Shown here in pieces: positions 1 through 13,275 of a stretch of DNA of 64,000 nucleotides. The position numbers and the translations under genes were made by a program. This stretch comes from an uncultured Pelagibacteraceae bacterium (lineage in GTDB: Bacteria; Pseudomonadota; Alphaproteobacteria; Pelagibacterales; Pelagibacteraceae). A model generated the notes under the pieces. It saw only the letters and a program-made list of their open reading frames with translations. It had not been told where the DNA came from and did no database searches. The stretch covers positions 1 to 64,000 of the forward strand of contig CACOKN010000003.1 in NCBI GenBank assembly GCA_902627805.1. The letters are read 5' to 3'. Positions within the stretch are counted from its first letter, which is position 1. Each line of letters begins with the position of its first letter.

Positions 1-313
1 CCTTAATTAATAAATCATTCGGTTTTTTATATACAATTCTCTTTTTATAATATTTTGAAATTAGTTTTTTTACTAATATACAATTTAATTTTGTAATTTT
101 AGTTATAGTTAAATTCATATTTTCTAGGTTATAAAAAAAACTTACAAATAAATTTCCTTTAAATGAAATCCATTTTCTTCCGTACTGCCCACGTCCATTA
201 CTTTGACTCTCAGCAATTATCATTCCATTCTTTAAATTAGAACTTTTAACCATTCTTATGGCTGTATCATTTGTGCTTCTTAATTTTTTAAATCTTAAAA
301 TTCTGAATTTCAT
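1..313 (-). CDS. birA: Biotin--protein ligase (BirA-like), 3' part beyond window edge
   Basis: Manual translation from ATG at 313: MKFRILRFKKLRSTNDTAIRMVK...GRGQYGRKWISFKGNLFVS; STNDTA and GRGQ.GR.W motifs of biotin ligases; overlaps the nuoN stop. Confidence 0.85.
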   Translation of the reverse strand, partial: MKFRILRFKKLRSTNDTAIRMVKSSNLKNGMIIAESQSNGRGQYGRKWISFKGNLFVSFFYNLENMNLTITKITKLNCILVKKLISKYYKKRIVYKKPNDLLIK

Positions 314-1731
314 TAAATTATATTAATTCTGGAAACTACCTCTATTAATTGACTTGGAAATATGAAGTATATCAGAATTAACAATGTAGATGCTGTTAAA
401 GAAAATTTTAACCAAAAACCATGATCAGTATCATATTTTTCTTTTTGTTCATCAAAATACATAATTTTAATTAACCTTAAATAATAAAAAGCTGCAACGA
501 CTGTTGATAATAAACCTACGATTGCTAAAAAATACATTGATTGTTCAATGACTGCTTTAAAAACATAAAACTTAGCAAAAAAACCAGCTAAAGGAGGAAT
601 CCCAGCTAGTGAGAATAAAATTATAAGTAATGATAACGCTAGCATTGGATGATTTTTAGACAAACCTGACAAATCATCTATTTTTTCATAATATTTATTA
701 TCTCGTTTCAACATTAATAAGCATGAAAATAATCCTAAGTTCATGAGTATATATATAGTTATATAAATTAGTGAACTTTGAATGCCATCATTAGTCCCTG
801 CTGCTACACCAGCTAGTGCATAACCAACATGGCCTATGGAGCTATAGGCAACAAGTCTTTTCAAATTTGTTTGCCCTATGGCTGCAATAGCGCCAAATAA
901 CATTGATGCGATCGATAAGAAAATTAAGATCATTTGCCACTGATCAATCAAATTTAAAAATGGTACATATAAAAATCTTATAAATACTGTCAGTGCTGCT
1001 ATTTTTGGAACCATTGTAAAAAATAATGTCACTGAAGTTGGTGAACCTTCATAAACATCTGGAGCCCACATATGAAAAGGAACAGCTGAAATCTTAAACG
1101 CTAGTCCCACTAAAATAAATACAATACCAAATGTCAAAGCATATTCATTTGAATTTAATTGATTAGCTATTACATCAAAATTGGTAGAGCCAGTAAATCC
1201 ATATATTAAAGAGCAACCATAAAGCAACAAACCAGAAGATAGGGCACTTAAAACAAAATATTTAAGTCCTGCCTCAGAAGACTTGATTTGATCTCTATCA
1301 AATGTAGCTAAAACATATAATGCCAACGACTGAAGCTCAAGACCCATGTAAAATACAATTAAGTCATTAGAATTAATCATAACCATCATACCTAATACAG
1401 AACTTAAAATTAATATCGGATACTCAATCTTAAAAATTTGAAAAGTTTTAAGATAGTTCGAAGAAATGGTTAAGACTAAGAATGCAGCCAATAAAGTGAT
1501 TATTTTCATCAAAGAAGATAGATAATCAATAATAATACTATTATTAAATAATTTTGTTTCGTTAACACCAATTGTTTCGTTAAAAGTAATTACAGCAGTT
1601 ACAATCAAAACAGCTAAGGAAAGACTCTGAACAAGTCTTAAGCTATTTTTTTTAAAAACACCTAATATTAATAAAAACATTATCGACAATGATAAAAATA
1701 TTTCAGGTAATACTAATTGTAAATTTTCCAT
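313..1731 (-). CDS. nuoN: NADH-quinone oxidoreductase subunit N
   Basis: 472 aa polytopic protein; position at the end of the nuo operon. Confidence 0.95.
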   Translation of the reverse strand: MENLQLVLPEIFLSLSIMFLLILGVFKKNSLRLVQSLSLAVLIVTAVITFNETIGVNETKLFNNSIIIDYLSSLMKIITLLAAFLVLTISSNYLKTFQIFKIEYPILILSSVLGMMVMINSNDLIVFYMGLELQSLALYVLATFDRDQIKSSEAGLKYFVLSALSSGLLLYGCSLIYGFTGSTNFDVIANQLNSNEYALTFGIVFILVGLAFKISAVPFHMWAPDVYEGSPTSVTLFFTMVPKIAALTVFIRFLYVPFLNLIDQWQMILIFLSIASMLFGAIAAIGQTNLKRLVAYSSIGHVGYALAGVAAGTNDGIQSSLIYITIYILMNLGLFSCLLMLKRDNKYYEKIDDLSGLSKNHPMLALSLLIILFSLAGIPPLAGFFAKFYVFKAVIEQSMYFLAIVGLLSTVVAAFYYLRLIKIMYFDEQKEKYDTDHGFWLKFSLTASTLLILIYFIFPSQLIEVVSRINII

Positions 1732-3215
1732 TATGTTTTACTTGCTAATTTAAAATTATATTGATCAATTAAATCTGAGATAGATACCTCAATTGTATTA
1801 ATAAGAGGATCTGGATAAAATCCAAAAAATAGAGTTGGCACAGCTAAACAAGATAAAATAAATAACTCAGATCTATTTAAATCAAACATCTGTTTTAAAT
1901 CTGTATTTATTAATTTTCCAAAAACTACTCTTTTGTATAACCAAAGCATATATGCAGCACCAATAATTACCCCTAAGCTAGCAATCACAGCTACTAAAAA
2001 ATTATCCTTAAATGCACCCATCAAAATTAAAAACTCCCCAACAAAACCACTTGTTCCAGGTAATCCTAGAGCTGCTAAAGTAAACAACATAAATAAAATA
2101 GAATATTTTGGAATAATACTCACGATTCCACCATAGGTATTTATAAGTCTTGAATGCATTCTGTCATAAACAACACCTACACATAAAAAAAGCGCTGCAG
2201 AAACTAGTCCATGACTGATCATCTGAATAATACTTCCCTCAATACCTTGTTGCTGAATAGTAAAAATTCCTAAAGTAACATAACCCATATGTGCAACTGA
2301 TGAATAAGCAATTAGCTTTTTCATATCTTCCTGCATTAAAGCTATGAGAGAAGTAAAAATTATCGCAATCACACTGAGTGTATAAACTAGTGGAGTGAAG
2401 ATTTCTGATGCTACAGGAAATAATCCAAGAGAAAATCTAATAAAACCATAACCTGCCATTTTTAATAATATAGCTGCTAATAAAACAGATCCCGCTGTTG
2501 GTGCTTCAACATGAGCATCTGGTAACCATGTATGAACTGGCCACATAGGAGTTTTAACTGCAAAAGAACTAAAAAAAGCTAACCATAAAAGATTTTGGTA
2601 CTTTATATCAATTCCAGAATTATAAAGTTCAACTACATCAGTAGTTCCATTCAACCAATATATCGTAATTATGGCTACCAACATTAGGACTGAACCAAGT
2701 AAGGTGTACAAAAAAAATTTAAACGCTGAATAAACTCTTCTGGCACCACCCCAGATACCAATAATCAAAAACATGGGAATTAAACCTGCCTCAAAAAATA
2801 AATAAAAAATAACAAGGTCTAAAGAGCAGAATACACCGATCATAAAAGACTCCATGATAAGTACAGCTATTAAAAATTCACTAAGTCTATCTTTGATTGA
2901 ATTATTTACAGATATTATGCAAAGGGGTGTTATAAAAGTTGTTAGTAAAATAAACAAAATTGAAATACCATCAACACCTACCTTGTAATTTATTAAATCT
3001 TTAATCCAAATTCTTTCCTCAACAAATTGAAAGTCAGGAGTTGTTGGATCAAATAATATCCATAGATAAACTGATAAAAAAAAATTTACTGCTGAAGTAA
3101 ATAAAGCGACATATTTTCCAGTAAAATTATTTTTTTTATCACTTTTGGTAAAAAATAAGAATAAAGCTCCAATTGATGGTAATAAAATCAAAGAGGAGAG
3201 AATAGGAAAGTTCAT
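1731..3215 (-). CDS. nuoM: NADH-quinone oxidoreductase subunit M
   Basis: 494 aa; HTWLPDAHVEAPTAGSVLLA motif. Confidence 0.96.
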   Translation of the reverse strand: MNFPILSSLILLPSIGALFLFFTKSDKKNNFTGKYVALFTSAVNFFLSVYLWILFDPTTPDFQFVEERIWIKDLINYKVGVDGISILFILLTTFITPLCIISVNNSIKDRLSEFLIAVLIMESFMIGVFCSLDLVIFYLFFEAGLIPMFLIIGIWGGARRVYSAFKFFLYTLLGSVLMLVAIITIYWLNGTTDVVELYNSGIDIKYQNLLWLAFFSSFAVKTPMWPVHTWLPDAHVEAPTAGSVLLAAILLKMAGYGFIRFSLGLFPVASEIFTPLVYTLSVIAIIFTSLIALMQEDMKKLIAYSSVAHMGYVTLGIFTIQQQGIEGSIIQMISHGLVSAALFLCVGVVYDRMHSRLINTYGGIVSIIPKYSILFMLFTLAALGLPGTSGFVGEFLILMGAFKDNFLVAVIASLGVIIGAAYMLWLYKRVVFGKLINTDLKQMFDLNRSELFILSCLAVPTLFFGFYPDPLINTIEVSISDLIDQYNFKLASKT

Positions 3216-5128
3216 TATTTAACAATTAAGAATGTTAATAAAGCAGAAAAACCAAGTAACATTACAAAAGCATATTGATATATGTACCCACTTTGAAATT
3301 TATTAGCTTTTACTGAAAATTTTTTAATCATCGACGAAATACCGTCTGGACCAAACCCATCGATAATTTTCAAATCAAAGAACTTCCATAAAAATAAACC
3401 CAATTTTTTTGATGATTTAACAAATAAAACATCATAAAGTTCATCAAAATACCACTTATTTAATAAAAACTGATAAAGCGGTTTATTTATACTAGCTAAT
3501 CGTTCAGGTAAATTTCTATTTTTAACGAATAAATAATATGCTAGTGGAATAGACAATATAACCAAAGTTGGGGTAAGTAACAAAAACCATAGTGGTGGGT
3601 GATCAGTGCTTAATGGTTTTAGAAAAAATATTGAGTCACGCCAAAAATTATTTAGACCTTCATAACCGATAAATAATTCTTTAAATAAAAATCCTGCAAA
3701 TATTGCACCAATTGATAATAAAACTAGAGGTATCAACATCACGATAGGAGACTCGTGCGTCTCAGCTATCTTTATCTCTTTATTATTATACTCACCATGA
3801 AAAGTTTTAAAAATTAATCTCCAAGAATAAATTGATGTAAGAAATGCTGTAAAAATACCTATACCAGCAGCATAATAACCTGTTGTATTTCCTCTCAAAT
3901 AAGCAAATTCAATTATTGCATCTTTAGAATAAAAACCTGACAAAAATGGAAACCCCGTTAAAGCTAGTGTTCCTATAATCATTAGTGAATAAGTGTATGG
4001 AAGTTTTTTCCACACGCCTCCCATATTATTTATATTTTGTTCGTCTTTAAAAGCATGAATTACTGAACCAGATCCTAAAAATAATAGAGCTTTAAAAAAC
4101 GCGTGAGTAAATAAATGAAACATTGCAACATTATATGCTCCCACGCCAGTGGCAAAAAACATGTAACCTAATTGGCTACAAGTAGAATACGCAATTATTT
4201 TTTTAATATCATTTTGTACTAGAGCTACTGTTGCAGCAAAGAATGCAGTACTCATACCAATGATCGTAATGATATTTAAAGCTAGATCAGAGTATTCAAA
4301 AATTGGTGAACACCTTACAACTAGAAAAACTCCTGCTGTTACCATTGTGGCGGCATGAATTAAGGCAGAAACAGGTGTTGGTCCTTCCATAGCGTCTGGT
4401 AACCAGGTATGAAGTAAAATTTGTGCTGATTTACCCATAGCACCAATGAACAAAAGTAAGCAAATCAAATCTACAGCATTAAATGTGATACCTAAAAATA
4501 CCAAATCTTTATCTGTAATGTTTGGAATTTTAGTAAAAACCTCAGAATAATTTACTGTTCCAAATAAATAAAAAATTAAAAATATTCCTAGAGCAAACCC
4601 AAAATCGCCCACTCTATTCACTACAAAAGCTTTAATTGCAGCTTTGTTTGCTGACTCTTTTTTAAACCAAAATCCTATTAAAAAATACGAACATAAGCCT
4701 ACACCTTCCCAACCAAAAAATAATTGAATGAAATTATCTGCAGTAACTAACATCAGCATTGCAAATGTAAATAAGGATAAGTAAGCCATAAATCTTGGTT
4801 TGTGCGGGTCGTGAGACATATAACCGATTGAATAAATATGAACTAAGGCAGAAACTGATGTAACAACAACTAACATCACAGCAGATAATGAGTCAATCTT
4901 CATTGACCAATTTACTTCAAGCGATCCAGAGCTAATCCATGTCGCAATTATTATGTTCTCTTGATATTTATTAACAACAACCTCATACAAAACAAGGACA
5001 GAAAAAATTGCTGAAATAAATACCAACAGGCTAGTGATAATTTCTGAGCTTCTATCTCCTATTAATTTTCCAAAAAATCCTGAAATAATTGAAGCAACTA
5101 ATGGTAATGCTATAATCGAAATTTCCAT
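3215..5128 (-). CDS. nuoL: NADH-quinone oxidoreductase subunit L
   Basis: 637 aa; HTWLPDAMEGPTPVSALIHAATMVTAGV motif. Confidence 0.96.
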   Translation of the reverse strand: MEISIIALPLVASIISGFFGKLIGDRSSEIITSLLVFISAIFSVLVLYEVVVNKYQENIIIATWISSGSLEVNWSMKIDSLSAVMLVVVTSVSALVHIYSIGYMSHDPHKPRFMAYLSLFTFAMLMLVTADNFIQLFFGWEGVGLCSYFLIGFWFKKESANKAAIKAFVVNRVGDFGFALGIFLIFYLFGTVNYSEVFTKIPNITDKDLVFLGITFNAVDLICLLLFIGAMGKSAQILLHTWLPDAMEGPTPVSALIHAATMVTAGVFLVVRCSPIFEYSDLALNIITIIGMSTAFFAATVALVQNDIKKIIAYSTCSQLGYMFFATGVGAYNVAMFHLFTHAFFKALLFLGSGSVIHAFKDEQNINNMGGVWKKLPYTYSLMIIGTLALTGFPFLSGFYSKDAIIEFAYLRGNTTGYYAAGIGIFTAFLTSIYSWRLIFKTFHGEYNNKEIKIAETHESPIVMLIPLVLLSIGAIFAGFLFKELFIGYEGLNNFWRDSIFFLKPLSTDHPPLWFLLLTPTLVILSIPLAYYLFVKNRNLPERLASINKPLYQFLLNKWYFDELYDVLFVKSSKKLGLFLWKFFDLKIIDGFGPDGISSMIKKFSVKANKFQSGYIYQYAFVMLLGFSALLTFLIVK

Positions 5129-5129
5129 T

Positions 5130-5441
5130 TTAACCTTTTAGTTTATCTATCTCTTCTACTCGAATAGTTCCAGAGTTTCTAAAATAAACAACTATGATCG
5201 CAAGACCAATTGCAGCCTCAGCTGCAGCAACAGTTAGTATAAAGAGGGTAAACACTTGACCAGAAAGATCTCCTAAATAAATTGAAAAAGATACTAAATT
5301 AATATTTACAGCTAATAAGATAAGTTCAATACTCATTAAAATTACAATAATATTTTTTCTATTAAGAAATATACCAATTATTCCAATACTAAAAATAACA
5401 GCACCTAAAGTTAAATAATGACCTAAACCTATATCAATCAT
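5130..5441 (-). CDS. nuoK: NADH-quinone oxidoreductase subunit K
   Basis: 103 aa; [24 protein letters not shown] motifs. Confidence 0.95.
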   Translation of the reverse strand: MIDIGLGHYLTLGAVIFSIGIIGIFLNRKNIIVILMSIELILLAVNINLVSFSIYLGDLSGQVFTLFILTVAAAEAAIGLAIIVVYFRNSGTIRVEEIDKLKG

Positions 5442-6066
5442 CTATTTTTACTCCTTTATTAGACGCAACTTCAAGTACTTCCACACCTTCAGTCCTTTCT
5501 CGAGATATTTGTTTTAAATAACTTTGTTTTTTAACACCCTCTCTTTGTCTAAAAGTAAGGACTATTGCACCTATCATAGCAATCAAAAGTATCATCCCAC
5601 TAATTTGAAACACATGTATATAATCAGTGTATAAAACCTGACCTAATGAATGAGTGTTACTAACCCCGTTTTCTAGTGAAGATTTTGCAGAATTAAATAG
5701 ATCAGGCTTATATTTCCATCCGCCTATTACAATAATCAATTCAAAAAAAATTATTACACTGATTAATAATCCTATAGGAATATGTCTTGAGCTATCTTTT
5801 GAAACAAACCACTGGTTTTTTTGTTGAGCAACATTGAGCATCATTACAACAAACAAAAATAGCACTGCAACTGCCCCAACATAAACTATCAACATAATCA
5901 TCCCCAAAAATTCAGCACCAATCATTATGAAGAGGCAAGATATACTTATAAAATCAAGAATTAAAAAAAAAACTGAATGAACTGTGTTTTTAGAAACAGT
6001 TACCATTATGGCAGAAACAACTGCAATGACAGAAAAGACATAAAAAAATATTGCATGTGCAATCAT
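5434..6066 (-). CDS. nuoJ: NADH-quinone oxidoreductase subunit J
   Basis: 210 aa; membrane protein with [18 protein letters not shown]. Confidence 0.95.
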   Translation of the reverse strand: MIAHAIFFYVFSVIAVVSAIMVTVSKNTVHSVFFLILDFISISCLFIMIGAEFLGMIMLIVYVGAVAVLFLFVVMMLNVAQQKNQWFVSKDSSRHIPIGLLISVIIFFELIIVIGGWKYKPDLFNSAKSSLENGVSNTHSLGQVLYTDYIHVFQISGMILLIAMIGAIVLTFRQREGVKKQSYLKQISRERTEGVEVLEVASNKGVKIDD

Positions 6067-6069
6067 AAA

Positions 6070-6555
6070 TTATCTGTATGGATTGTCTGATTTAATATTT
6101 GCCGCTAAAACATTTTCCCATCTATCTCCGTTATCTAGGAGCTTTTCTTTTGTATAATAGAGTTCTTCACGAGTTTCGGTTGAAAATTCAAAATTTGGTC
6201 CTTGGACAATTGCATCTACAGGACAAGACTCTTCACATAATCCACAATAAATACATTTCATCATATCAATATCATAGCGAGTAGTTTTTCTACTTCCATC
6301 AGCTCTTTCGGAAGATTCAATAGTAATGGCTTGGGCAGGACAGACAGCTTCACACAATTTGCAAGCTATACATCTTTCTTCTCCATTAGGATATCTTCTC
6401 AAGGCGTGTTCGCCTCTATATCTTGGACTAATTTTGCCTTTTTCAAATGGATAATTTATTGTTTTTTTTTGTTTGAAAAGTTCTTTAACAGCAATAAAAA
6501 GTCCACTAATAAAATCGGTCATTAAAATTGTTTTAAAAAATCTTGATATTTTCAT
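6070..6555 (-). CDS. nuoI: NADH-quinone oxidoreductase subunit I (2x[4Fe-4S])
   Basis: Two CxxCxxCxxxCP clusters ([24 protein letters not shown]). Confidence 0.96.
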   Translation of the reverse strand: MKISRFFKTILMTDFISGLFIAVKELFKQKKTINYPFEKGKISPRYRGEHALRRYPNGEERCIACKLCEAVCPAQAITIESSERADGSRKTTRYDIDMMKCIYCGLCEESCPVDAIVQGPNFEFSTETREELYYTKEKLLDNGDRWENVLAANIKSDNPYR

Positions 6556-7554
6556 TTATATTGTAGGTAGAAGATTAAAGTAAAAAAGATAACTTGCTGT
6601 CAAAACAACATAGGTTAAAGATAATGGTAAAAATATTTTCCAACCTAATCTCATTAGTTGGTCATATCTATATCTTGGAACAATCGCTTTGACCAACGCA
6701 AAAAGAATAAATAAAAATAAAATTTTGAAAATTAACCAAAGAGCACCCGGTATTAGATTAAAAGGATAAAGATCGATTGGAGATAACCAGCCTCCTAAAA
6801 ATAATATTGACCCAAGTGCACACATTAACAAAATATTTGCATACTCTCCCAACCAAAACATTGCATACATCATCCCAGAATATTCTGTTTGGTAACCTGC
6901 AACTAATTCAGCCTCTGCTTCTGGTAAATCAAAAGGTGGTCTATTCGTTTCAGCTAAAGCTGATATAAAAAAAATTACAAACATTGGAAATAATGGTATT
7001 ACAAACCACATTTCTTTTTGAGCTATTACAATATCATTCAAGTTTAGAGATCCGACGCATAATAAGACATTAATTATAATGATACCAATTGATACTTCAT
7101 AAGATACCATTTGTGCAGCAGATCTAATTGCTCCTAAAAAGGGATACTTTGAATTCGAAGCCCATCCACCCATTATTATCCCATACACACCCAATGATGA
7201 GACAGCAAAAATATATAAAATTCCAACATTTATATCTGCTAATACTTGTTCAAGTCCAAAAGGAATTACGGCCCAAGCTATTAAAGCTAGAGTCATTGTT
7301 ATTATTGGAGCAAGAATAAAAATTACTTTGTTTGAACTGGCAGGTATTATAATTTCCTTGAAAATATATTTTAGGGCGTCTGCTAAAGATTGTAGTAAGC
7401 CAAACGGACCAACAACATTTGGACCTTGTCTTTTTTGAACAAAAGCCCAAACTCTTCGATCTAACCACACAATCATAGCGACTGAAACTAAAACAGGCAC
7501 TAATAAAAATAAAATTTTGTAACTTTCTTGAAAAATTAGATTTAAGTATTCCAT
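6556..7554 (-). CDS. nuoH: NADH-quinone oxidoreductase subunit H
   Basis: 332 aa; [42 protein letters not shown]. Confidence 0.97.
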   Translation of the reverse strand: MEYLNLIFQESYKILFLLVPVLVSVAMIVWLDRRVWAFVQKRQGPNVVGPFGLLQSLADALKYIFKEIIIPASSNKVIFILAPIITMTLALIAWAVIPFGLEQVLADINVGILYIFAVSSLGVYGIIMGGWASNSKYPFLGAIRSAAQMVSYEVSIGIIIINVLLCVGSLNLNDIVIAQKEMWFVIPLFPMFVIFFISALAETNRPPFDLPEAEAELVAGYQTEYSGMMYAMFWLGEYANILLMCALGSILFLGGWLSPIDLYPFNLIPGALWLIFKILFLFILFALVKAIVPRYRYDQLMRLGWKIFLPLSLTYVVLTASYLFYFNLLPTI

Positions 7555-7557
7555 GAA

Positions 7558-9591
7558 TTAACCATCTGTCCCTGTTTTTTTTATATCAATTTTTGCGTTA
7601 TTACATTCAAGCATAGTTTTTGATGAACGTGCAATTACATTAGAAAAATAGTAGTCTTTATAATCAACTTTTAAAAATTCATCAGTAAAATCGCTTTCAT
7701 TTAATTCATTATTTAATTCTGAAGTTTGCTGATCTTTATTCATTTTTAAATAGTTAAACATACTACTTTCGAGTTCATCTTTATCATTAAAAAGTTTTCT
7801 ATTATTCATAATCTCGGCAAGATCATTTATAATTTGCCAGTCCTCTTTTGCATCACCTGGGGGGTAAGATGCTTTATAAGCTTTTTGTAATTTACCTTCC
7901 AAGTTAGTGTAATGTCCGGATTGTTCAGTATAAGCGGCACCTGGTAAAATTATATCTGCAATTTCTGCACCTCTATCTCCATGACTTCCTTGATAGATAA
8001 TAAATTCATCTTTCTTTTTAAAATCTAAATTATCTTGGCCAAGTAAAAAAATTATTTCAAATTTATTTTCATGAAGTTCATCTAGAATTTTATTATTTTT
8101 ATCAATTATATCTAAATCTAAATTTCCAATTGTAGCTGCATCCACTGATAATACATTAATTGGGTTCCAATCATCATTCAATTTATTATTCTTGGATAAA
8201 AATTTTTTGGATAAATTAAATAAATAACTAGCTGATTTAATTTTAAAAAAAGACTCTCCAAATACAATCATTGGTTTTTTTGACTCAATAATTTCTTTTG
8301 ACAATTCACTATTATTTTCAAATATATCTTTGATAGTTTTTATCTTCCCATTTAAACTTTGATAGTTGTAAGTTAGGTCACCAAGATCGTTTAAAGAAAC
8401 AACTTTGGTATTATTACTTAAATATGCTTTTCGAATTCGCGCATTAATCATTGTTGCTTCAAATCTGGGATTTGTGCCTATCAATAAAATTAAATCTGCT
8501 TCTTCAATTCCATTTATCGATGAATTAAATAAATAATTTTCTCTTTTAGAACTATCAATAAATCTTTTTGTAGATCTAAAATCATATTTTTTCGTATCAA
8601 TTGTTCTTTCTAAAAATTCTTTGAAAATAAAACTTGTTTCCATATTTGTTAAATCACCAACAAATCCACAAATCTTATCTTTATTTGCATTTTCTATTTT
8701 TGATTTGATGATTTTGTAAACTTCATCCCAAGAAGCTTTTTCAAATTTATTATTATACTTTATATATGGAGTGTCTAATCTTTGATTTAATAATCCGTCA
8801 CATGCATATCTTGTTTTGTCTGAAATCCACTCTTCATTTATATCTTCATTTATAACAGGCAAAACCCTTTTTACCTCCCAATCATAGGTATCAACCCGAA
8901 TATTTGAACCAACCGCATCCATTACATCAATTGTCTGCGTTTTCTTTAATTCCCATGGTCTTGCTTCAAAAACATAAGGCTTAGATGTTAAAGCCCCTAC
9001 TGGACAAAGATCGATTACATTTCCTGACAATTCTGACTGAACTGATTGCTCTAAATATGTAGTAATTTGCATATCCTCACCTCTTCCAATTGCACCTAAC
9101 TCAGGAACTCCAGCTATCTCAGTTGCAAATCTCACACACCTTGTACAATGAATACATCTTGTCATTTGAGTTTTGATCAGTGGACCCATATTTTTTTCAG
9201 GCACCGCTCTTTTGTTTTCTTTAAATCTTGACTTATCTATTCCATAAAACATTGATTGATCTTGAAGATCACATTCCCCACCCTGATCACACACTGGACA
9301 ATCCAACGGATGATTTGCTAATAAAAACTCCATCACACCTTTCCTTGATTTCTCTATTTTTTGAGTATTAGTTTTAATAACCATTCCATCTGCAGCGGGC
9401 ATTGCACATGAGGCTATTGGTTTTGGAGATTTTTCCATTTCAACTAAACACATTCTGCAGTTACCAGCTATTGATAATTTTTCGTGATAACAAAATCTTG
9501 GTATTTCTGCGCCTGCTTTTTCACAAGCTTGAAGAACAGTCAACCCTTCCTCAACCTCTACTTCAATATCGTTAACTTTTAATTTAAGCAT
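7558..9591 (-). CDS. nuoG: NADH-quinone oxidoreductase subunit G
   Basis: 677 aa; [2Fe-2S] ferredoxin N-terminus, [25 protein letters not shown]. Confidence 0.96.
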   Translation of the reverse strand: MLKLKVNDIEVEVEEGLTVLQACEKAGAEIPRFCYHEKLSIAGNCRMCLVEMEKSPKPIASCAMPAADGMVIKTNTQKIEKSRKGVMEFLLANHPLDCPVCDQGGECDLQDQSMFYGIDKSRFKENKRAVPEKNMGPLIKTQMTRCIHCTRCVRFATEIAGVPELGAIGRGEDMQITTYLEQSVQSELSGNVIDLCPVGALTSKPYVFEARPWELKKTQTIDVMDAVGSNIRVDTYDWEVKRVLPVINEDINEEWISDKTRYACDGLLNQRLDTPYIKYNNKFEKASWDEVYKIIKSKIENANKDKICGFVGDLTNMETSFIFKEFLERTIDTKKYDFRSTKRFIDSSKRENYLFNSSINGIEEADLILLIGTNPRFEATMINARIRKAYLSNNTKVVSLNDLGDLTYNYQSLNGKIKTIKDIFENNSELSKEIIESKKPMIVFGESFFKIKSASYLFNLSKKFLSKNNKLNDDWNPINVLSVDAATIGNLDLDIIDKNNKILDELHENKFEIIFLLGQDNLDFKKKDEFIIYQGSHGDRGAEIADIILPGAAYTEQSGHYTNLEGKLQKAYKASYPPGDAKEDWQIINDLAEIMNNRKLFNDKDELESSMFNYLKMNKDQQTSELNNELNESDFTDEFLKVDYKDYYFSNVIARSSKTMLECNNAKIDIKKTGTDG

Positions 9592-10912
9592 TTTTATCCA
9601 ATAAGTGTTGATCTACCAAATAAGGAATATTTTTATTTTCTTTTACAATTGGATCAAATTTATTTCTTTTTTTAATTTCATCTTTGAAATGTCTTAATAA
9701 ACCTTGAACTGGCCATGATGAACCTTCACCAAATGCACAAATCGTATGACCTTCTATTTGTTTTGTAACATCACCCAACATGTCTATCTCATCTTTAGAT
9801 GCTTCTCCTTTCGCCATTCTTTCAAGCATTCTCCACATCCAGCCTGAACCTTCTCTACAAGGTGTGCATTGGCCACAACTTTCATGTTTGTAAAATCTTG
9901 CTATTCGAGCCATACATTTTATAATATCTTGATCTTTGTTAATCACAACTACACCAGCTGTTCCTAATCCACTTTTTTCAGCCATTAATGAGTCAAAGTC
10001 CATAGTTAAAGTCTCACATTTATCTTTTGGTATTAATGGCATTGATGACCCACCAGGTATGACAGCTTGTAAGTTATCCCAGCCACCTATTACACCACCA
10101 GCATGTACTTCAATTAGTTCTTTTAATGGAATGTTCATTTCTTCCTCAACATTGCAAGGATTATTTACGTTTCCAGATATACAAAAAATTTTGGTACCCG
10201 TATTTTTTTCTCTTCCTAAAGATGCAAACCATTTCCCACCTCTTCTTAATATAGTTGGTACAACAGCTATAGTTTCCACATTATTAATTATTGTTGGGCA
10301 ACCATAAAGTCCAATTAGTGCTGGAAAAGGAGGCTTTAATCTTGGTTGACCTTTTTTTCCTTCAATACTCTCGAGTAATGCAGTTTCTTCTCCACAAATA
10401 TATGCTCCAGCTCCATAGTGAATATAAATATCTAGATCCCACCCGGTACCTGCAGCGTTTTTACCTAGTAGTTTTTTCTCATAAGCTTCATCAATTGCTG
10501 CTTGTAGCTTTTGTCCGTCTACAAAATATTCTCCTCTAATATAAATGTAACAAACATGTGCTTGAATTGCATAAGATGCAATCAAACAACCTTCGATTAA
10601 TTTATGAGGTTCAAATCTTAAAATATCTCTATCTTTACAAGTACCTGGCTCAGACTCATCACCGTTAATCACTAAATAATGAGGTCTAGAGCCGACCTCT
10701 TTAGGTGCAAAAGACCATTTTAAACCTGTTGGAAAACCTGCACCACCTCTTCCTCTAAGTTGTGAGTCTTTAATTTCATTTATAATCCAGTCTCTGCCCT
10801 TATCCGTTATTTCTTTAGTATTCACCCAATCACCTCTTTTTTGAGATGAAGTTAGATCAGGTCCTAAATCATTGTATAAGTTTTGAAAAATTCTATCTTG
10901 ATCCTTAAGCAT
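9584..10912 (-). CDS. nuoF: NADH-quinone oxidoreductase subunit F
   Basis: 442 aa; [44 protein letters not shown]. Confidence 0.97.
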   Translation of the reverse strand: MLKDQDRIFQNLYNDLGPDLTSSQKRGDWVNTKEITDKGRDWIINEIKDSQLRGRGGAGFPTGLKWSFAPKEVGSRPHYLVINGDESEPGTCKDRDILRFEPHKLIEGCLIASYAIQAHVCYIYIRGEYFVDGQKLQAAIDEAYEKKLLGKNAAGTGWDLDIYIHYGAGAYICGEETALLESIEGKKGQPRLKPPFPALIGLYGCPTIINNVETIAVVPTILRRGGKWFASLGREKNTGTKIFCISGNVNNPCNVEEEMNIPLKELIEVHAGGVIGGWDNLQAVIPGGSSMPLIPKDKCETLTMDFDSLMAEKSGLGTAGVVVINKDQDIIKCMARIARFYKHESCGQCTPCREGSGWMWRMLERMAKGEASKDEIDMLGDVTKQIEGHTICAFGEGSSWPVQGLLRHFKDEIKKRNKFDPIVKENKNIPYLVDQHLLDKNA

Positions 10913-11513
10913 TTTTTAAATCCATTAATGTTTTTCTATTATTTTCTGGTTCATTATTTATTCTTCCTCTATAAGAACCAGGTGTTGGTTTTTCTCCATT
11001 AAGAATTTTATCCAAAATTTTTAAGGTTTTTCCTTTATCAAGATCTTCATAGTAATCATCATTAATTTGCATCATCGGAGCATTGACACATGCACCAAGA
11101 CACTCAACTTCCATCCATGAACAACTTTTATCATTTGAAAGGACTGATTCATCTTCTGAAATTTTTTCTTTACATGCCTCGACTAATTTGTTTGCACCCC
11201 TTATCATACATGGGGTTGTGGTACACACTTGAACAAAATATTTACCTACAGGAGATAAATTATACATGCTATAGAAAGTAGCAACTTCATATACTTTTAT
11301 GTATGGCATATTTAAAAATTTTGCGATGTATTTCATTGCAGCTAAAGGTATCCAGTTATCATTTTGTTTTTGAGCAATGTATAATAATGCCATCACGGCA
11401 CTTTGTTGTTTACCCTTTGGATATTTGGCAACAATACTTTTTGCTGCCTCTAATGAGGAAGTATTAAACTCAAAATTTTCAGGTTGGTTTTTTGCAGGTC
11501 TTCTTAAACTCAT
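10905..11513 (-). CDS. nuoE: NADH-quinone oxidoreductase subunit E
   Basis: 202 aa; thioredoxin-like [2Fe-2S] pattern CTTTPC...CLGAC. Confidence 0.95.
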   Translation of the reverse strand: MSLRRPAKNQPENFEFNTSSLEAAKSIVAKYPKGKQQSAVMALLYIAQKQNDNWIPLAAMKYIAKFLNMPYIKVYEVATFYSMYNLSPVGKYFVQVCTTTPCMIRGANKLVEACKEKISEDESVLSNDKSCSWMEVECLGACVNAPMMQINDDYYEDLDKGKTLKILDKILNGEKPTPGSYRGRINNEPENNRKTLMDLKNA

Positions 11514-12685
11514 CTATCGACCTCCCCAAAAACTATATCAAGTGAACCAAGAACAGCAGGCACATCCGCTAACATGTGGCCCTTAATTAAATAATCCATT
11601 GATTGTAAATGTGAAAATCCTGGCGCTCTAATTTTGCACTTGTAGGGTTTACTTGATCCATCTGAGATTAAATAAACACCGAATTCACCTTTAGGTGCTT
11701 CAACAGCAGTATAAATTTCATCTTTCGGTACACGATATCCCTCAGTAAATAATTTAAAGTGATGTATCAATGCTTCCATAGATTGTTTTATTTCTGCTTT
11801 AGGTGGTGGAGATATTTTTCCATCAAAAGTTTTGATTGGACCTTTTTCCATTCTTGCTAAACATTGTTTTATAATTGATACACTTTCTTTCATTTCCTCA
11901 ATTCTACATAAATATCGATCGTAACAATCACCATTTTTACCAACTGGAATTTTAAATTCTAATTGATCATAACAATCGTAGGGTTGAGATTTTCTTAAAT
12001 CCCAAGGGATGCCTGAACCTCTAATCATTACACCGCTAAAAGAGTAGTCTAACGCATCATCTTTTGTTACTAATCCAATATCCACATTTCTTTGCTTAAA
12101 TATTCTATTATCAGTTAAAAGGTTCTCAAGATCATTTATTATTTTTGGAAAAGTTTCACAAAATTTTGCTATATCATTTTCTAAACCAGCTGGTAAATCT
12201 TGATGAACTCCACCAGCTCTGAAATAATTTGCATGCAATCTTGATCCAGATGCTCTCTCGTAAAAAGTCATTAGTGTTTCTCTTTCCTCAAATCCCCATA
12301 ATGATGGTGTTAAAGCACCCACGTCCAGAGCTTGAGTAGTAACATTCAATATATGACTTAATATTCTTCCGATTTCACAAAACATTACTCTTATGTATTG
12401 AGCTCTAATTGGAACATCAATATTTAGAATTTTTTCAATAGCTAAAGCAAAAGCATGTTCTTGGTTCATTGGAGCAACATAATCAAGTCGATCAAAATAT
12501 GGAACAGCTTGCATATATGTTTTATTTTCAATTAATTTTTCTGTTCCTCGATGCAATAAACCAATATGCGGATCTGCTTTTTCTACAACCTCACCATCAA
12601 GCTCAAGAATTAGTCTTAACACACCATGGGCAGCAGGATGTTGTGGACCAAAATTCAAATTTAGATTTTTAATTTTTTTTGTCAT
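11510..12685 (-). CDS. nuoD: NADH-quinone oxidoreductase subunit D
   Basis: 391 aa; [15 protein letters not shown]...[10 protein letters not shown]. Confidence 0.97.
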   Translation of the reverse strand: MTKKIKNLNLNFGPQHPAAHGVLRLILELDGEVVEKADPHIGLLHRGTEKLIENKTYMQAVPYFDRLDYVAPMNQEHAFALAIEKILNIDVPIRAQYIRVMFCEIGRILSHILNVTTQALDVGALTPSLWGFEERETLMTFYERASGSRLHANYFRAGGVHQDLPAGLENDIAKFCETFPKIINDLENLLTDNRIFKQRNVDIGLVTKDDALDYSFSGVMIRGSGIPWDLRKSQPYDCYDQLEFKIPVGKNGDCYDRYLCRIEEMKESVSIIKQCLARMEKGPIKTFDGKISPPPKAEIKQSMEALIHHFKLFTEGYRVPKDEIYTAVEAPKGEFGVYLISDGSSKPYKCKIRAPGFSHLQSMDYLIKGHMLADVPAVLGSLDIVFGEVDR

Positions 12686-13274
12686 TAGTTTCTGATATTT
12701 CTTTTATATATTTTGTTCCTTCCCAAGGACTTTCATAATCAAAATTTCTATAATTTTGTTCTAGTTTTACAGGTTCATTAATAACTTTTTTTTTCTCCTC
12801 ACTATATCTGACTTCCGAATTACCAGTTAAAGGGAAGTCTTTTCTTAATGGGTGACCTTCAAAACCATAGTCGGTTAATATTCTTCTTAAATCAGGATGA
12901 TCTTTAAAATTTACACCATACATATCAAAAACTTCTCTTTCCATCCAATTAGCTGATGGAAATACGGATGTAAGAGTAGAGATTAGTTCATTTTCATTAA
13001 TGAAATAACTCAAAATAATTCTTTGATTGAACTCATGACTTAGAAATAGATATACTATTTTAAATCTTTGTGTTTCCTCAGGATAATCTACAACTGTAAT
13101 ATCAATAAGTTGTCTAAATTTAGTATCTTTGTTTGTTTTTAAAAATAAAACAACGTCAATTAGATCCTCTTTATCAATTTCAATATAAATTTGATTATGT
13201 TTAATTGAAGTCTTATTAATTTTTGTCGTAAGTTCTGAATTTATCTTTTTCTCTAAATCAATTAAATTATTCAT
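12669..13274 (-). CDS. nuoC: NADH-quinone oxidoreductase subunit C
   Basis: 201 aa; [40 protein letters not shown]. Confidence 0.96.
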   Translation of the reverse strand: MNNLIDLEKKINSELTTKINKTSIKHNQIYIEIDKEDLIDVVLFLKTNKDTKFRQLIDITVVDYPEETQRFKIVYLFLSHEFNQRIILSYFINENELISTLTSVFPSANWMEREVFDMYGVNFKDHPDLRRILTDYGFEGHPLRKDFPLTGNSEVRYSEEKKKVINEPVKLEQNYRNFDYESPWEGTKYIKEISETNDKKN

Positions 13275-13275
13275 T

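Noticed and set aside
1933-2136. Plus-strand 67-aa ORF antisense to nuoM
   Set aside because: Lies wholly within nuoM, which has strong motifs; composition is typical of shadow ORFs. Same reasoning applies to the antisense ORFs at 6099, 6331, 6777, 7128, 9936, 10291, 11090, 11377, 12469, 13532, 14760, 15799 and 19901, and to the same-strand out-of-frame ORF at 7250.
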